A stretch of DNA of 35,346 nucleotides from Synergistaceae bacterium (GTDB taxonomy: Bacteria > Synergistota > Synergistia > Synergistales > Aminobacteriaceae), in the NCBI GenBank assembly GCA_022837505.1, contig JALHFZ010000010.1, forward strand, positions 1 to 35,346, written 5' to 3'. Below are positions 15,904 through 23,645 of the stretch, one piece after another. Made by a program: the position numbers and the translations under genes. Under the pieces are notes generated by a model. It was not told where the DNA came from, ran no database searches, and saw nothing but the letters and a program-made list of their open reading frames with translations. Numbering within the stretch: the stretch's first letter is position 1; every line of letters begins with the position of its first letter.

Positions 15904-17273
15904 GATTCTCCTTCCTCTCCGGTGAGGGCATCCACAATGCGGTCCAGACGGTTGCCGTGAGACCCCTTTACAAGAAGCACGTCTCCGTCCCGAAGGTCCC
16001 CGGACAGTTCCTCTGCAAGGGAGGGAAGAGAGGAGAAATATTCAAGGGATGGAGGAAATCCCCCGTCTTTGAACATCTGGCTCCACAGGTCACCCGTCAC
16101 CCAGACATGGTCAAAGGAGTCGAAGAGGGGGAGAAGCCGCCGGTGATACTCCGGAGCCAGGGGGCCGAGCTCCCGCATCTCTCCGACCACGGCGAGACGG
16201 CGGCGGGCGGGGATCTCCGCGGCCTCAGTCAAAGCGGCGGTCAGGGAAGAGGGGTTCGCATTGTAGGCGTCGTCGATCAGGAGCGCTCCGGAAGGAAGGG
16301 TGATCATCCGCCCCCTTCCTCTCAGGGTTTTCATATTTTCAATTTCGCTCAGAACCTTCTCCCGGGAGGCACCGCAGTAAAAGCTCACGGCAAGGGCAAA
16401 ACCCAGGGGGTAGGCGGAATGCCGGCCGAAAAGACGGGAGGAGACGAAAAAACTGCCTCCGGGGTAGGAGAAATCGAAGGTCAGCCGGGGTTCTCCCTGG
16501 GAAAAGCGAAATTCCGGAGATCCTACGGAAAAGTCCCCCTTGCCGAAGCCGACGCTGAAAGTACGGATTTCTGACGGAAGGCCTGCCGCCCGCTCTGCAA
16601 GGAGTTTATTGTCCCCGTTGTAGAAAAGGGCCTCAAGGCGGCGCGACCGGGTGATCTCGAACTTCGCCTCAAGGACGCCCTCAAGGGACGCGAGCCCCTC
16701 CAGGTGAGCGGGAGCGACTTCGGTGATGACCGCAAGGGAGGGTGGAAAGAACTCAACCATTTCCGCTATTTCCCCCGGATGGTTTGTCCCCATCTCGAGA
16801 AGAAGAATATCGGCATTCTCCGGAAGGGAGAGGATGGAAAGGCCGCATCCGACGAGGGTGTTATAGCTGTGTCCCGCCGAGTGAACGGAAAAGGACGTCT
16901 GAAGGCACCGTCTGAGGATCTCCCGGGTGGTCGTCTTTCCCACGCTTCCCGTGAGGGCGATAAAGTTGATATCTTTTTCGAGGGCGAGCCTCTTCGAGGC
17001 AAGAAGGGGTATATCTCTGTAGCAATCGGAAAAAAGAATGGACGCCACTCCCTCGGGAACGGTGCGGTCATCCTCGCAGAGTATCAGTGAAGCCCCCCGC
17101 TCTGCCGCCCGGGGGATAAAGGCATGGCCGTCCAGATTTTCCCCCCGGAAGGCCACAAAGGCGTCTCCCGGAGCAACAAGTCTGCTGTCGGCGACAAAGG
17201 CCGCCGGAATGGGCCCGTCCGGCCCTCTCAGTTCAGCCCCCCCGAGGGCGGCAAGGGAGGAAAGATTCTTCAT
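15900..17273 (-). CDS. murF: UDP-MurNAc-tripeptide--D-alanyl-D-alanine ligase MurF
   Basis: MurF adds D-Ala-D-Ala to the tripeptide stem. The 457-residue protein has the N-terminal VADSRLVAPGDAFVAFRGEN and DGHAFIPRAAERGA. The P-loop is ALTGSVGKTTTREIL (TGSVGKTTT at 108-116). It also has LEMGTNHPGEI, VVITEVAPAHLEGLASLEGV (first V approximate), RGRGRMITLPSGALLIDDAY with NANPSS and AVVGEMRELG. The D-Ala-D-Ala ligase ddl is not present in the window. The gene overlaps murE by 4 nt upstream and mraY by 4 nt downstream. Confidence 0.96.
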   Translation of the reverse strand: MKNLSSLAALGGAELRGPDGPIPAAFVADSRLVAPGDAFVAFRGENLDGHAFIPRAAERGASLILCEDDRTVPEGVASILFSDCYRDIPLLASKRLALEKDINFIALTGSVGKTTTREILRRCLQTSFSVHSAGHSYNTLVGCGLSILSLPENADILLLEMGTNHPGEIAEMVEFFPPSLAVITEVAPAHLEGLASLEGVLEAKFEITRSRRLEALFYNGDNKLLAERAAGLPSEIRTFSVGFGKGDFSVGSPEFRFSQGEPRLTFDFSYPGGSFFVSSRLFGRHSAYPLGFALAVSFYCGASREKVLSEIENMKTLRGRGRMITLPSGALLIDDAYNANPSSLTAALTEAAEIPARRRLAVVGEMRELGPLAPEYHRRLLPLFDSFDHVWVTGDLWSQMFKDGGFPPSLEYFSSLPSLAEELSGDLRDGDVLLVKGSHGNRLDRIVDALTGEEGES

Positions 17274-18778
17274 ATCTCCGTCACCCCTCTGTCATGCGCC
17301 CAGGAGAGGACTTCTCCCCTGTCGGAGTAAGGGATTTTGTCCCCTCCGATAACAAGATATTTTTCAGGACCCTTTCCGGAGAGCACGACCACATCCCCTC
17401 GCCGAGCCTCATCGAGGGCCGTTCGGACCGCTTTTTTTCTGTCGAGGATGATCCGCACATTCACGGGTTTACCCTCGAAATGAACTCCCTCAAGAATCTG
17501 GTCGGCTATTTTTTGGGGGGATTCCCCCCTCGGATTATCCATGGTGATGATCACCCGGTCAGCGAGAGAGGCGGCATTGCGCCCAAGGGCAGGGCGGTTC
17601 GGTTCAAAACGCTCCCCTCCGTGGCCGAAGACAGAAACCAGCTTTCCCGGACACATGGCCCGGAGCTCTCCCAGGACGTTCTTGAGGGCCGAAGGGGTAT
17701 GGGCAAAATCGATGATGACCGTCACTCCATTGGAAAAGAAATATTTTTCGAGCCTTCCCGGAACCTGGACCATGGATTTCATGGCTTCAGCCAGCTCCTT
17801 TCTTTGATCGGGAAAAAAAGAAAGAAGCAGGGAGAGGGCACCGAGAGCATTATACACGTTAAATCTGCCGGGCAGGGGGAGGGAAAGGTATGTTTTTTCC
17901 CCTCCCCGGGGGGTGACAAGGAAAAATTCACTTCCTGCAATGGAAAGGGCTATCCCCTTCCCCCGGACATCCAGCAGGGCCGATTCAAGGCCGAAGGCAA
18001 GGATATTTTCGGGGTGGAGGGAGCGGATTCTTCTGCCCCAGGGGTCGTCTCCGTTGGCCGCACCATGCCAGAGGGGCTTCATGAAAGAAGAAAAAAGCCG
18101 TTCCTTTGCCAGGAAATAATCCTCCAGAGTTCCGTGATAATCAAGATGCTCCTCGCTCAGGTTTGTAAAGACGGCTCCGTCGAAGCGGCACCCCTCAAGT
18201 CTTCCCAGCATGAGGCCGTGGGAAGACGCCTCCATGACGCAGGCGCCGCAACCGTTCTCCACCATGGCGGCCAGATCCCGCTGGATTTCCCAGCTCTCGG
18301 GGGTCGTCCGGTCTGCCTCCCGTTCACGAAGGCCGTCACTGTGAAGTATTGTCCCGAAGAGGCCCGTGCGTATGCCGATAGCCTTGAGAAGGTGACGAAG
18401 CATCCAGACGGTGGTGCTTTTTCCGTTCGTTCCGGTGGCGGCGAGGAGAAGGAGTTTTTCCGACGGTTCTCCGTAGAGTATATCCGCCAGTCTCCCCATA
18501 TCCCTCCTGACATCGCCGCTCACTATCTGGGGGATGTCAAGGGGGAGGATATGGTCGGTCAGAAGGGCGGCCGCCCCCCTGTCTCCCGCTGAGGGTGCAA
18601 AGTCGTGCCCGTCGGCATTTTCACCCCGGATGCAGCAGAAAAGCCCTCCGGGACCGATCTGCCTGCTGTCAGAGCTCATCTCTGTGAGCAGGGGGTTTTC
18701 TTCAGCTTGTGCCTCAAGGGAGAGGGGGGAGCCGTATTTTTCAGCCTGTCTTTTCAAAAGAGCCCGGAGGGTAATCAT
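17270..18778 (-). CDS. murE: UDP-MurNAc-L-Ala-D-Glu--diaminopimelate ligase MurE
   Basis: MurE adds the third amino acid of the stem peptide. The 502-residue protein has SSDSRQIGPGGLFCCIRGEN, the ATP site ATGTNGKSTTVWML (GTNGKST at 116-122) and VMEASSHGLMLGRLEG. It then has FTNLSEEHLDYHGTLEDYF, DFAHTPSALKNVL and VFGHGGERFEPNRPALG. The selectivity motif DNPR at residues 414-417 matches meso-diaminopimelate-adding enzymes rather than L-Lys enzymes such as that of S. aureus, so meso-DAP peptidoglycan is predicted. The gene begins as an ATGA overlap with the ftsI stop. Confidence 0.96.
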   Translation of the reverse strand: MITLRALLKRQAEKYGSPLSLEAQAEENPLLTEMSSDSRQIGPGGLFCCIRGENADGHDFAPSAGDRGAAALLTDHILPLDIPQIVSGDVRRDMGRLADILYGEPSEKLLLLAATGTNGKSTTVWMLRHLLKAIGIRTGLFGTILHSDGLREREADRTTPESWEIQRDLAAMVENGCGACVMEASSHGLMLGRLEGCRFDGAVFTNLSEEHLDYHGTLEDYFLAKERLFSSFMKPLWHGAANGDDPWGRRIRSLHPENILAFGLESALLDVRGKGIALSIAGSEFFLVTPRGGEKTYLSLPLPGRFNVYNALGALSLLLSFFPDQRKELAEAMKSMVQVPGRLEKYFFSNGVTVIIDFAHTPSALKNVLGELRAMCPGKLVSVFGHGGERFEPNRPALGRNAASLADRVIITMDNPRGESPQKIADQILEGVHFEGKPVNVRIILDRKKAVRTALDEARRGDVVVLSGKGPEKYLVIGGDKIPYSDRGEVLSWAHDRGVTEI

Positions 18779-20463
18779 AATCCGCCCCCTGCCGGGGGAT
18801 GGGATGCGAGAAGACCGATCTGCATCATATCCTCCACAATTCCCCGGAAGACGGGGGCAGCCACGTCCCCTCCGTAATATTTCCCCATGGAGGGCTCACC
18901 CACCACTACAAGCAGAACGTACTGAGACTTCTCCGATGGCCAGAACCCCGAAAAGGAGGCCACCCATTTGCCCTTTATGTACTCTCCCTTTTCAGCCACC
19001 TGGGCTGTGCCTGTTTTGCCTGCCACGGACAGGGAGGGAACATCGGCCTGTTTGCCCGTTCCGTTCTTCACGGCATCCTTCATCACTGTCCTGAGCCACT
19101 CGGCCGTCCACGGAGAGAGCACCTCCCGGACAAGCTGCCTCTCCCCTTTGTACACCACCTGACCTGCGCTGTCCCGCACTTCCGAGACGATATAGGGACG
19201 GAGAAGGTGCCCGCCGTTTGCGATTGCCCCCATGGCGGCGGCCATCTGAAGGGAGGTGACGGCCAACCCCTGGCCGATGGCTATGTTCGACGGAATGACC
19301 CCCCGCCACTGTTCGGGGGAAGCGAGAAGCCCCTCTTCCGTTCCGTTCAGTTCTATTCCCGGGTCACGGTTGAACCCCCATTCCCTTACGCTGTTGTACA
19401 TGTCGAAGGCCTTGACTCTCATGCCGATCTGGGCCATTCCGGTGTTTGACGATTTGCTGAGAATTTCCGACACGGAGAGAGAGCCGTAATCCTTGCGGGT
19501 CGCCTCTGAAATGCTGCCGTCGGCCACCTTGATCCGATAGGGGCAGCGGAAGACCTCGTTCGTCCGGACGACCCCCCGTTCAATGGCGATGCCGAGGATG
19601 ACCGGTTTGAATGTTGATCCCGGTTCAAAGGTGCGCCCGATGGAATTGTTTATGATTTTTTTAAGATTCGTCATATTCCCCCGGACGTTCGGGTCGAAGG
19701 TGGGCCAGCTTGCCATGGCCAGCACCGCCCCCGTCTCCGGATCAAGGCAGACCGCACTCCCCCACTTTGCTCCGTTCATGACGACTCCCTCTTCAAGACG
19801 GCGTTCGACGATAAACTGAATTCGCGAATCCGTCGTCAGGGTGACCGTGCCGGTATTCTTCCCCTCCGGATTTTCGGAGACGCGGCTGATGTCAAGGGTT
19901 CTTCCCGATGACTCCTTCGCGAGAATTCTGATTCCCGGAGGAGAATAGAGGACCTTGTCCCATACGAGTTCAATCCCCGACAGCCCTCGGTCGTCAATGT
20001 CGCAGAAACCGAGGACATGGGCCGAGAGGGATTTGTTCGGATAGAGTCTTTTCTTTTCGCCGATCTCGAAGATTCCCTTCAGCTTCAGTGCCCGGAGACG
20101 GCTCGCCGTATCGGCGTCAGTCTTTCTCACAAGCCAGAGGAAACGGCCGGGAAGATTGCCCGAGATCGTTTTGACAATGCTCGGAGGCAATATCCCTTCA
20201 AGCTTCGGAGCATCTGAGGGAGACCAGTGGGCCGGATCGAGGAAAAAACTTGAAGCTGGTATGGACAGGGCGAGGGCATTTCCGTTTCTGTCATAGATGA
20301 ACCCTCGGTTGGTGCTTACGGGGATATGACTCCAATATTGGCGGCGGGACTGCCTTTCCACCCTGGGGTCAGGAAACAGCTGAAGAGAAGCGATCCTCCA
20401 GAGGATCACAGCAAAAAACAAAAAGACAAAAACCCATGGGGAAAATCCAGGACGTCGACGCAT
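18775..20463 (-). CDS. ftsI: Class B penicillin-binding protein, FtsI/PBP3 type
   Basis: This is the septal transpeptidase partner of FtsW. The 562-residue protein has an N-terminal membrane anchor (about 9-30) and the dimerisation/pedestal region with RGFIYDRNGNALA near residue 53. The C-terminal transpeptidase domain carries the three penicillin-binding motifs: STFK at 283-286 (catalytic Ser283), SSN at 338-340 and KTG at 483-485. No PASTA repeats are seen. The gene follows ftsL by 33 nt, starting at an ATG with AAGGGGAGAGA upstream, and overlaps murE by 4 nt. In some genomes a spoVD-like name would be used; the dcw position supports ftsI. Confidence 0.95.
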   Translation of the reverse strand: MRRRPGFSPWVFVFLFFAVILWRIASLQLFPDPRVERQSRRQYWSHIPVSTNRGFIYDRNGNALALSIPASSFFLDPAHWSPSDAPKLEGILPPSIVKTISGNLPGRFLWLVRKTDADTASRLRALKLKGIFEIGEKKRLYPNKSLSAHVLGFCDIDDRGLSGIELVWDKVLYSPPGIRILAKESSGRTLDISRVSENPEGKNTGTVTLTTDSRIQFIVERRLEEGVVMNGAKWGSAVCLDPETGAVLAMASWPTFDPNVRGNMTNLKKIINNSIGRTFEPGSTFKPVILGIAIERGVVRTNEVFRCPYRIKVADGSISEATRKDYGSLSVSEILSKSSNTGMAQIGMRVKAFDMYNSVREWGFNRDPGIELNGTEEGLLASPEQWRGVIPSNIAIGQGLAVTSLQMAAAMGAIANGGHLLRPYIVSEVRDSAGQVVYKGERQLVREVLSPWTAEWLRTVMKDAVKNGTGKQADVPSLSVAGKTGTAQVAEKGEYIKGKWVASFSGFWPSEKSQYVLLVVVGEPSMGKYYGGDVAAPVFRGIVEDMMQIGLLASHPPAGGGL

Positions 20464-20495
20464 AGTCTCTCCCCTTCGCGGAATTTTCTGAAGCG

Positions 20496-20921
20496 CTACT
20501 CCCCTGCCAGTGCTTTCTCAAGGAAGAAGTGGAACCAGCCGTTTTCCGCCCCGCCGGAGGAAGAAAGAGTTTCCCTTCCGCCGCCCGAATCCGCAAGGAG
20601 AGGCTCATTGATTCGCAGAACCTTCACATTTGAAGCGTAGATCATGCCGAGAGTGTTTTTGGAAAAACTGTAGACTCTCCCGGGAGACAGAAGGGCCGAG
20701 TGCTTCTGTCTCAGCAGAACCTGACGGGCCGCGAAGGATTCCATCTGCCGGTTGATTCCGTTCAGCCGGTCTTCAAGGCGGAAACTGTACAGTCGGAGAA
20801 CTCCGAGGCCGAGAAATGAGCTGAAAAGAATCAATGTGCAAAGGATGACATAAGGACAGGCTTTTCGTAAAGGCGCGGATACTTGACAAATCTCAGAACT
20901 CTTCTCCCCCACGGAACTCAC
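20496..20921 (-). CDS. ftsL: FtsL-like septum protein
   Basis: The small bitopic protein has 141 residues. It has a short cytoplasmic tail, one membrane segment at about 23-42 (CPYVILCTLILFSSFLGLGV) and then a heptad-rich stretch (LRLYSFRLEDRLNGINRQME, continuing past QKHSALLSPG) fitting a coiled coil. This layout and its place between rsmH and ftsI identify FtsL; sequence similarity in this family is low. FtsL links FtsQ and FtsB to FtsW/FtsI. The frame opens at a GTG (20921) very close to its GGGGA site. A second GTG at 20912 (residue 4) has better spacing and may be the true start. The C-terminal ~35 residues (Gly/Ser-rich, then amphipathic) are an extension of unknown role. Confidence 0.8.
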   Translation of the reverse strand: MSSVGEKSSEICQVSAPLRKACPYVILCTLILFSSFLGLGVLRLYSFRLEDRLNGINRQMESFAARQVLLRQKHSALLSPGRVYSFSKNTLGMIYASNVKVLRINEPLLADSGGGRETLSSSGGAENGWFHFFLEKALAGE

Positions 20922-20936
20922 TCCCCTTTCCGTTGT

Positions 20937-21827
20937 CTATTTTTCTACGGAGAAAACTCTCAGTTTCGCGCTTCGGGCCTTATAATTTTTCTCCACTTCC
21001 TCCTCGGAGGGAAGGAGGGGCCGCCGGGTGAGGACTTTTCCGAAATCCTCTTTCTGCCAGTCCCGGAAGGTATGCTTCACAATTCGATCCTCGAGAGAGT
21101 GATAACTGACGACAGCTATAAGGCCTCCCGGAGATGCGGCCGCCCGGGCTTTCCGAAGGCCTCCGGTCAGGGCGGACAATTCTTCGTTTACCCGTATGCG
21201 GAGAGCCTGGAAGACCCTCCTGGCAGGATGCCCCCCCATTTTCCTCTGAACGGGAGCGGGAAGAATTTTCCGTATGGCCTCCACGAGGGAGGTGGTAGTG
21301 GAAAAGGGGCCGTCCTTTTCACGAATCCGGACGAGTCCTCTGGCTATCTGCCGGGAGAACCGCTCCTCTCCGTAGGTAAAAAATATCTCCGTCATCTCTT
21401 TTTCTGAGAATTCGTTGACGATGTCGGCTGCGGAGAGACAGCCTCCGGGGTCCATTCTCATATCAAGAGGGCCTTCCGTCTGAAAGGAGAATCCCCGCCC
21501 CCCCTCGGAGATCTGAAGATTCGACACGCCGAGATCGAAAAGTATGGCGTCAAAGGGGGCAAAATCCTCTGCAACCTCCCCGAGATGCTCGAAATTCCCG
21601 TGAAGAGGGGTAAAGCGGTCGCCATAGCCGGAAAGATTCCTCTTTGCGATAGCTATGGCATCGGTGTCCCTGTCGATGCCTATGACCCGTGTATCAGGAA
21701 ATTCCCCCAAAATCGCCCCGGAATAGCCTCCAAGCCCGAGAGTGCAGTCAAGAACCCGGTCAAGGGAAGGGTGAAGACGAAGAAAATAAAGAACCTCTGA
21801 GAGAAGGACTGGCACATGCTCCGTCAA
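20937..21827 (-). CDS. rsmH: 16S rRNA m4C1402 methyltransferase RsmH (MraW)
   Basis: RsmH methylates N4 of C1402 in 16S rRNA using S-adenosylmethionine. The 296-residue protein begins MTEHVPVLLSEVLYFL and has the AdoMet loop LDCTLGLGGYSGAIL. It then has VIGIDRDTDAIAIAK, FDAILFDLGVSNLQIS, RMDPGGCLSAADIVN and the C-terminal VVSYHSLEDRIVKHTF. The start codon is TTG at 21827, with AAGGAG upstream. It overlaps the mraZ stop, so translation is coupled. The second gene of most dcw clusters is rsmH, as here. Confidence 0.97.
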   Translation of the reverse strand: MTEHVPVLLSEVLYFLRLHPSLDRVLDCTLGLGGYSGAILGEFPDTRVIGIDRDTDAIAIAKRNLSGYGDRFTPLHGNFEHLGEVAEDFAPFDAILFDLGVSNLQISEGGRGFSFQTEGPLDMRMDPGGCLSAADIVNEFSEKEMTEIFFTYGEERFSRQIARGLVRIREKDGPFSTTTSLVEAIRKILPAPVQRKMGGHPARRVFQALRIRVNEELSALTGGLRKARAAASPGGLIAVVSYHSLEDRIVKHTFRDWQKEDFGKVLTRRPLLPSEEEVEKNYKARSAKLRVFSVEK

Positions 21828-22249
21828 AACCCATCGACTCCTTCTGCGATATCCGGAAGTTCGGCCAGAATTCCTTCACGATATTCTTCCCATTTTGTTC
21901 TGTCCCACAGCTCCACGTGGTCGCTCACTCCGACGAAAACCACATCCGTTTCGAGTTCTCCGTGCTGCCGGAGTACCTGGGGAAGGAGGATGCGTCCTGC
22001 CCCATCTACCGGAAGTTCATGGGCGCTTGAAAGGAGGAGACGAAGAAATCCCCTGGATCTGCTCTTTGAAAAGGGGAGATCCTGAAGGCGTTTCATCACA
22101 TTTTCCCACCCGGAAGGAGAATATAATGAAAGGCAGCTGTCGATGCCGATGGTGGAAAATACCTTGTCGCCGAGCTCTTCCCTGAATTTTGAAGGGAGAA
22201 CGATCCGATATTTCGAATCAATTTTGTGCTCGTAGGTCCCCACCAGCAT
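21824..22249 (-). CDS. mraZ: Transcriptional regulator MraZ
   Basis: MraZ is an AbrB/SpoVT-like DNA-binding protein that usually represses its own dcw operon. With the start at 22249 the protein has 141 residues, the normal length. Its two MraZ repeats begin MLVGTYEHKIDSKYRIVLPS (N-terminal) and SSAHELPVDGAGRILLPQVL (C-terminal), each with the conserved D-x-K/G-x-R-I-x-L-P pattern. The open frame extends 15 codons further upstream, but the GTGGGAGTG before the ATG at 22249 and the homology both favour the shorter form. It is the first gene of the cluster. Phased GTGGG repeats sit just upstream. Confidence 0.95.
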   Translation of the reverse strand: MLVGTYEHKIDSKYRIVLPSKFREELGDKVFSTIGIDSCLSLYSPSGWENVMKRLQDLPFSKSRSRGFLRLLLSSAHELPVDGAGRILLPQVLRQHGELETDVVFVGVSDHVELWDRTKWEEYREGILAELPDIAEGVDGF

Positions 22250-22258
22250 TAAAAACAC

Positions 22259-22294
22259 TCCCACTTTCAGACATATTCCCCCACTGCCTCCCAC
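22259..22294 (-). promoter_or_regulatory. MraZ-box operator (phased GTGGG repeats)
   Basis: On the minus strand GTGGGA (22294-22289), GTGGGG (22284-22279) and GTGGGA (22264-22259) begin at 10- and 20-nt steps, so all face the same side of the helix; the empty third slot reads ATGTCT. A further GTGGGG occurs at 22243-22238, inside the first codons of mraZ. MraZ is known to bind TGGGN direct repeats spaced by 5 nt ahead of its own gene. Autoregulation of the dcw cluster is therefore predicted. Confidence 0.8.
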
Positions 22295-22319
22295 CCTATC
22301 ATTTTTTGCCGGAAATGCT

Positions 22320-22368
22320 TAGGCCTTAAGACTCTATAGGGAAAAAATAATAAGAGTCTTAAGGCCTA
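22320..22368. repeat. Perfect 16-bp inverted repeat between rnpB and mraZ
   Basis: Arms TAGGCCTTAAGACTCT (22320-22335) and AGAGTCTTAAGGCCTA (22353-22368) are exactly complementary around a 17-nt AT-rich centre. The element lies 30 nt past the 3' end of rnpB and upstream of mraZ. It could fold into an RNA hairpin that ends rnpB, but no U-run follows on the minus strand. It could also be a protein-binding palindrome or part of a small mobile repeat. Function is unassigned. Confidence 0.85.
22333..22362 (-). promoter_or_regulatory. Candidate sigma70-type promoter for mraZ
   Basis: On the minus strand TTAAGA (22362-22357) and TATAGA (22338-22333) are separated by 18 nt, each matching consensus at four of six positions. 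Both lie in the arms of the 16-bp inverted repeat. Transcription would start near 22326 and read through the MraZ repeats. No better candidate was seen between rnpB and mraZ, but the match is modest. Confidence 0.3.
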
Positions 22369-22397
22369 TTATGTATGATTCATAAGTATTATTTTGC

Positions 22398-22729
22398 GGG
22401 AGCATTCGATAAGCCGGGTTCTGTCGGTGGATGACCATTTATCTTGAATCCGCCTCGCGGCGGATCTCACGCGGCCGTACCCGGGGGTCAGCGGGCAGCC
22501 TCATCCCCCCCTATTCGGCCTTGCTCCTGACGGGGTTTGCCTGGCGTGAAAATCGCTTTTCACCCGGTGGGCTCTTACCCCACCTTTTCACCCTTACCTG
22601 AAAATCAGGCGGTATTTTTCTGTGGCACTTTCCTTTGGTTTGCACCAACTGGGGGTTACCCAGCGTCATGCCCTGCGGAGCCCGGACTTTCCTCTCCTCG
22701 CAAAAAGAGCGGTCATCTTGAATACTCCC
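22398..22729 (-). ncRNA. rnpB: RNase P RNA (bacterial type A-like)
   Basis: RnpB is the catalytic RNA that trims tRNA 5' leaders. Read on the minus strand, the 5' conserved block GAGGAAAGTCCGGGCTCC is followed by CCACAGAAAAATACCGCC and GGTAAGGGTGAAAAGGTG, then by GGGGTAAGAGCCCACC. After these come AGGCAAACCCCG, GGAGCAAGGCCGAATAGG and the 3' block GACAGAACCCGGCTTATC. The ends were set by the P1 helix, GGGAGTATTC (22729-22720) pairing with GAATGCTCCC (22407-22398). P2 is AGATGACC with GGTCATC. A GCGA-capped hairpin, GTGAAAAGCGATTTTCAC, is also present. At ~332 nt it is a compact version; the P3 region is very short. Confidence 0.97.
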
Positions 22730-22736
22730 ATGATAC

Positions 22737-22766
22737 AGTATAACATGTTCCTTTAAATAGGGTAAA
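22737..22766 (-). promoter_or_regulatory. Promoter of rnpB
   Basis: On the minus strand -35 TTTACC (22766-22761) and -10 TATACT (22742-22737) are 18 nt apart. The expected start is about 22730, matching the 5' end of the P1 helix. A divergent plus-strand promoter for cheR may share this AT-rich region, but no good match was found. Confidence 0.75.
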
Positions 22767-22804
22767 TATCGGAAAATTTCCTCAAAGAAAGGGATACCGC
22801 GAAA

Positions 22805-23611
22805 ATGATGGAACGGCAGGAATACAACGCCCCTGGGTACGACGTCTTCAAGAAACAGGTGAAAAAACTTACCGGCCTTGATCTCAACTCCTATAAACAC
22901 CAGATACACCGGCGGGTGCACATGCTTATGGATCGCTGGAAGATAACAGCCTATGAAGAGTATTTCAGAACTATCCGGGAGAACGACCTGAAGCTCCGGG
23001 AATTTCTCGATTATCTGACGATCAATGTCTCCGAATTTTTCAGAAATCCCCCCAAGTGGACGGAACTGAGGGAGATAATTCTTCCGGAACTGATCGCCCG
23101 AAGGGGGAGACGGCAGATAAAAATATGGAGCGCCGGATGCGCCACCGGAGAAGAACCCTATTCCCTTGCAATCCTCTCCCTTGAGGAAAGACTTTCCGCC
23201 CGTCAGCCCGTGCTTGCGAGCGATATTGACGCCGGGGCCCTCGCTCTTGCGAAAAAAGGCCATTACCTCAAACGGCAGCTGCTGAACGTACCCCCTGATC
23301 TGCTCGAAAAATACTTCACCCCGGAGGAAAAGGAGACCTACAGAGTCAGGAACGAGGTAAAGGGGCAGGTGGCCTTTCAGCGCCTCAATCTCGTAGAGGA
23401 CGTCTTTGACAGTGGGTTTGATCTGATCCTCTGCCGCAATGTGGTGATCTATTTCTCATCGGAAACGAAAGTGCTTCTCTACAATAAATTTCTCCGGGCG
23501 CTGAGCCCCGGGGGGTATCTCCTCGTGGGGTCCACGGAGCAGATTTTCGACTACAAAAAGATAGGGTTTGAATCTGCCGGGGCATTTCTCTACCGGCGGC
23601 CGGAGGGATGA
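22805..23611 (+). CDS. cheR: CheR-family chemoreceptor glutamate methyltransferase
   Basis: CheR transfers methyl groups from S-adenosylmethionine to receptor glutamates. The 268-residue protein has the alpha-helical CheR N-terminal domain (about 10-75) and the linker motif LTINVSEFFRNP. The methyltransferase domain has the AdoMet site IWSAGCATGEEPYSLAIL (about 107-124), the acidic VLASDIDAGALALAKKG and LILCRNVVIYF. The beta-subdomain present in receptor-tethered CheRs is seen in the middle region. There is no C-terminal receptor-docking or TPR extension. It is the only plus-strand core gene and no cheB, receptor or flagellar gene is nearby, so its receptor partners are encoded elsewhere. ATGs at 22805 and 22808 are both possible starts. 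Confidence 0.92.
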   Translation: MMERQEYNAPGYDVFKKQVKKLTGLDLNSYKHQIHRRVHMLMDRWKITAYEEYFRTIRENDLKLREFLDYLTINVSEFFRNPPKWTELREIILPELIARRGRRQIKIWSAGCATGEEPYSLAILSLEERLSARQPVLASDIDAGALALAKKGHYLKRQLLNVPPDLLEKYFTPEEKETYRVRNEVKGQVAFQRLNLVEDVFDSGFDLILCRNVVIYFSSETKVLLYNKFLRALSPGGYLLVGSTEQIFDYKKIGFESAGAFLYRRPEG

Positions 23612-23641
23612 AAAAAGGAGGCCGGGAAGGCCTCCTTTTTT
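23611..23641. terminator. Bidirectional terminator between cheR and the V-ATPase operon
   Basis: AAAAAAGGAGGCC, a 5-nt loop (GGGAA) and GGCCTCCTTTTTT form a perfect stem with A6 on one side and T6 on the other. It starts at the last base of the cheR stop and lies 5 nt beyond the stop of the ATPase D gene on the other strand. It can terminate both converging transcripts. Confidence 0.92.
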
Positions 23642-23645
23642 CTCT

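Noticed and set aside
17294..18592. Plus-strand open frame of 432 codons
   Set aside because: It lies wholly antisense to murE, whose motifs are intact; long antisense frames are expected in this GC-rich, codon-biased DNA.
22511..23263. Minus-strand open frame of 250 codons
   Set aside because: It spans the rnpB 5' half and the antisense of cheR, both firmly identified.
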